A stretch of 22,596 nt of DNA from an uncultured Prevotella sp. (GTDB taxonomy: Bacteria; Bacteroidota; Bacteroidia; Bacteroidales; Bacteroidaceae), in contig URJQ01000036.1 of assembly GCA_900548195.1 (NCBI GenBank), positions 1 through 22,596 on the forward strand, given 5' to 3'. Shown one piece after another: positions 22,505 through 22,596 of this stretch (the stretch's first letter is position 1; each line of letters begins with the position of its first letter). The position numbers and the translations under genes were made by a program. Under the pieces are notes generated by a model. The model made no database searches, had not been told where the DNA came from, and worked only from the letters and a program-made list of their open reading frames with translations.

Positions 22505-22596
22505 ACTGTCTTCCAGACAGTTCTCCTTTACGAGGTTATAGTCCCGAGACTTCGTCCCGGGTTACTCTCGCTTCGCTCGGTATAGGCTTCCAGCCT
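22505..22596 (-). repeat. Hairpin-cluster repeat element B, copy 2, inverted, reaching the window end
   Basis: Reverse complement of element B1: ACTGTCTTCCAGACAGT (22505-22521), GTCCCGAGAC-TTC-GTCCCGGG region (22543-22561), GCTTCGC (22570-22576, whose complement is the very stable mini-hairpin GCGAAGC) and AGGCTTCCAGCCT (22584-22596). The 61 bases 22536-22596 match 3483-3543 with two differences. The last base of the window coincides with the outer end of the element, as would happen if assembly broke at a multi-copy repeat. Confidence 0.88.

Noticed and set aside
3221..22596. One large composite mobile element bounded by the A and B repeats
   Set aside because: The enclosed genes include glyS and parC and no integrase or transposase; the repeats look like independent insertions in gene-free gaps.

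Overview
The window looks like an accessory-plus-core stretch of a Bacteroidales chromosome, most likely Prevotellaceae (Prevotella/Segatella-like). The support is: Bacteroidetes-type promoters (TAnnTTTG -7 boxes) before several genes, no Shine-Dalgarno signals, a eukaryote-like single-chain GlyRS of about 513 residues followed directly by an FKBP lipoprotein, a DUF3316-type exported protein, an NhaD antiporter, and a GH105 enzyme with rhamnulokinase nearby. This assignment is inference; no rRNA or tRNA gene is present to confirm it.

Layout. 1-683 (-): 5' part of rhamnulokinase, closed by an in-frame stop 15 bases from the window edge. 911-2260 (+): nhaD. 2450-3085 (+): PAP2 phosphatase. 3086-3702: a gene-free, repeat-rich gap. 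3703-6047 (-): membrane-anchored metallophosphoesterase and a GH105 unsaturated rhamnogalacturonyl hydrolase. 6249-8402 (+): glyS and an FKBP lipoprotein, abutting. 8403-8751: a gene-free gap with a 22-bp periodic array and a bidirectional terminator. 8752-9525 (-): pnuC-like transporter, divergent from parC (9680-12460, +). 12599-14621 (+): DUF3316 protein and S41 lipoprotein peptidase. 14715-22148 (-): a three-gene RND efflux operon (adaptor, permease 1, permease 2; no TolC-type outer-membrane gene visible). 22149-22596: gene-free, carrying second copies of both repeats seen at 3221-3650.

How genes relate. GH105 and rhamnulokinase both fit use of rhamnogalacturonan I (release of the unsaturated galacturonate cap, then rhamnose catabolism), but they are separate transcription units. 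The RND genes form one efflux system. The rest are housekeeping genes.

The most interesting content is between the genes. Three intergenic arrays keep a strict 22-bp step (17-bp core plus 5-bp linker) over 6, 6 and 8 units. Two of them (3253-3384 and 22230-22361) are homologous; the third (8413-8588) has a different core on the same geometry, and a short fourth (8687-8730) repeats a 22-mer. Next to both homologous arrays sits a second element (B) made of mini-hairpins, several with GNA triloops, present in inverted orientation at the two ends of the region; the window ends exactly at a B boundary, which suggests that 22596 is an assembly break in a repeat. A third family is a 20-bp hairpin (three copies, one with a compensatory stem change). 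A perfect 17-bp inverted repeat with flanking 5-bp direct repeats sits inside the RND operon. I do not recognise the 22-bp arrays as a named family.
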